A stretch of DNA of 64,000 nt from Gracilaria gracilis (taxonomy: Eukaryota; Rhodophyta; Florideophyceae; Gracilariales; Gracilariaceae): contig JARGSG010000225.1 of assembly GCA_030374805.1 (NCBI GenBank), forward strand, positions 1,048,564-1,112,563. Direction: 5' to 3'. Both the position numbers and the translations under genes were made by a program. Numbering within the stretch: position 1 is the first letter of the stretch; each line of letters opens with the position of its first letter. A model generated the notes under the pieces. The model saw nothing but the letters and a program-made list of their open reading frames with translations. It searched no databases and was not told the DNA's origin. Shown piece after piece: positions 64,000-64,000 of this stretch.

Positions 64000-64000
64000 C

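Overview
The window looks like nuclear DNA of a eukaryote, probably an alga or another plastid-bearing protist. The reasons are a uroporphyrinogen decarboxylase with a transit-peptide-like N-terminus, short intergenic gaps, apparently intron-poor genes with TATA boxes, and a very high load of eukaryotic transposons (chromodomain Ty3/gypsy, Ty1/copia-like, PIF/Harbinger, hAT, Tc1/mariner, pogo/Tigger, CACTA/Tnp2-like). The exact lineage cannot be read from the sequence. There are no bacterial operons, CRISPR arrays or ribosomal RNA genes.

Layout. 0-5.7 kb: the 3' half of a chromovirus (RNase H tail, integrase, very long linker, chromodomain), a decayed ORF on the opposite strand, then its 3' LTR. 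5.7-10.5 kb: a MITE, a Tc1/mariner relic, a telobox Myb relic and unassigned DNA. 10.48-20.62 kb: one minus-strand gypsy element with both LTRs and a matching TCACA target duplication. It is split by a PIF/Harbinger transposon and by two long solo LTRs, each with its own perfect 5-bp target duplication; both sit inside the integrase/chromodomain gene. 20.6-31 kb: mostly unassigned DNA plus a second, more decayed chromovirus copy. 31.3-33.9 kb: a hAT element. 34.5-39.1 kb: a Tc1-like scrap, a copia relic broken by a second copy of the MITE, and a 35-bp tandem array. 39.6-44.1 kb and 50.6-56.3 kb: two copies of a two-gene CACTA-like element, with transposase and a basic partner gene ('ORF2') transcribed divergently. 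The copies lie in opposite orientation and flank a small island of host-type genes at 44.1-49.8 kb (FGGY sugar kinase, ubiquitin-like membrane protein, UROD, EF-hand protein). 57-64 kb: a third relic of the CACTA-like element, a pogo/Tigger element, and fragments of lactate dehydrogenase-like, PAP2-phosphatase-like and malic-enzyme genes.

Most of the recognisable metabolic genes carry in-frame stop codons: UROD two, the FGGY kinase one, malic enzyme one, LDH-like one and PAP2-like several. The transposon relics carry all three stop types, placed opposite different amino acids in their paralogues. The simplest reading is a region of transposon accumulation and pseudogenisation. Sequence error in the host genes is the main alternative, and a changed genetic code is not well supported. 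The best candidates for something undescribed are the divergent two-gene CACTA-like element with its conserved partner ORF, and the chromovirus family with a long integrase-chromodomain linker and an ORF on the opposite strand.
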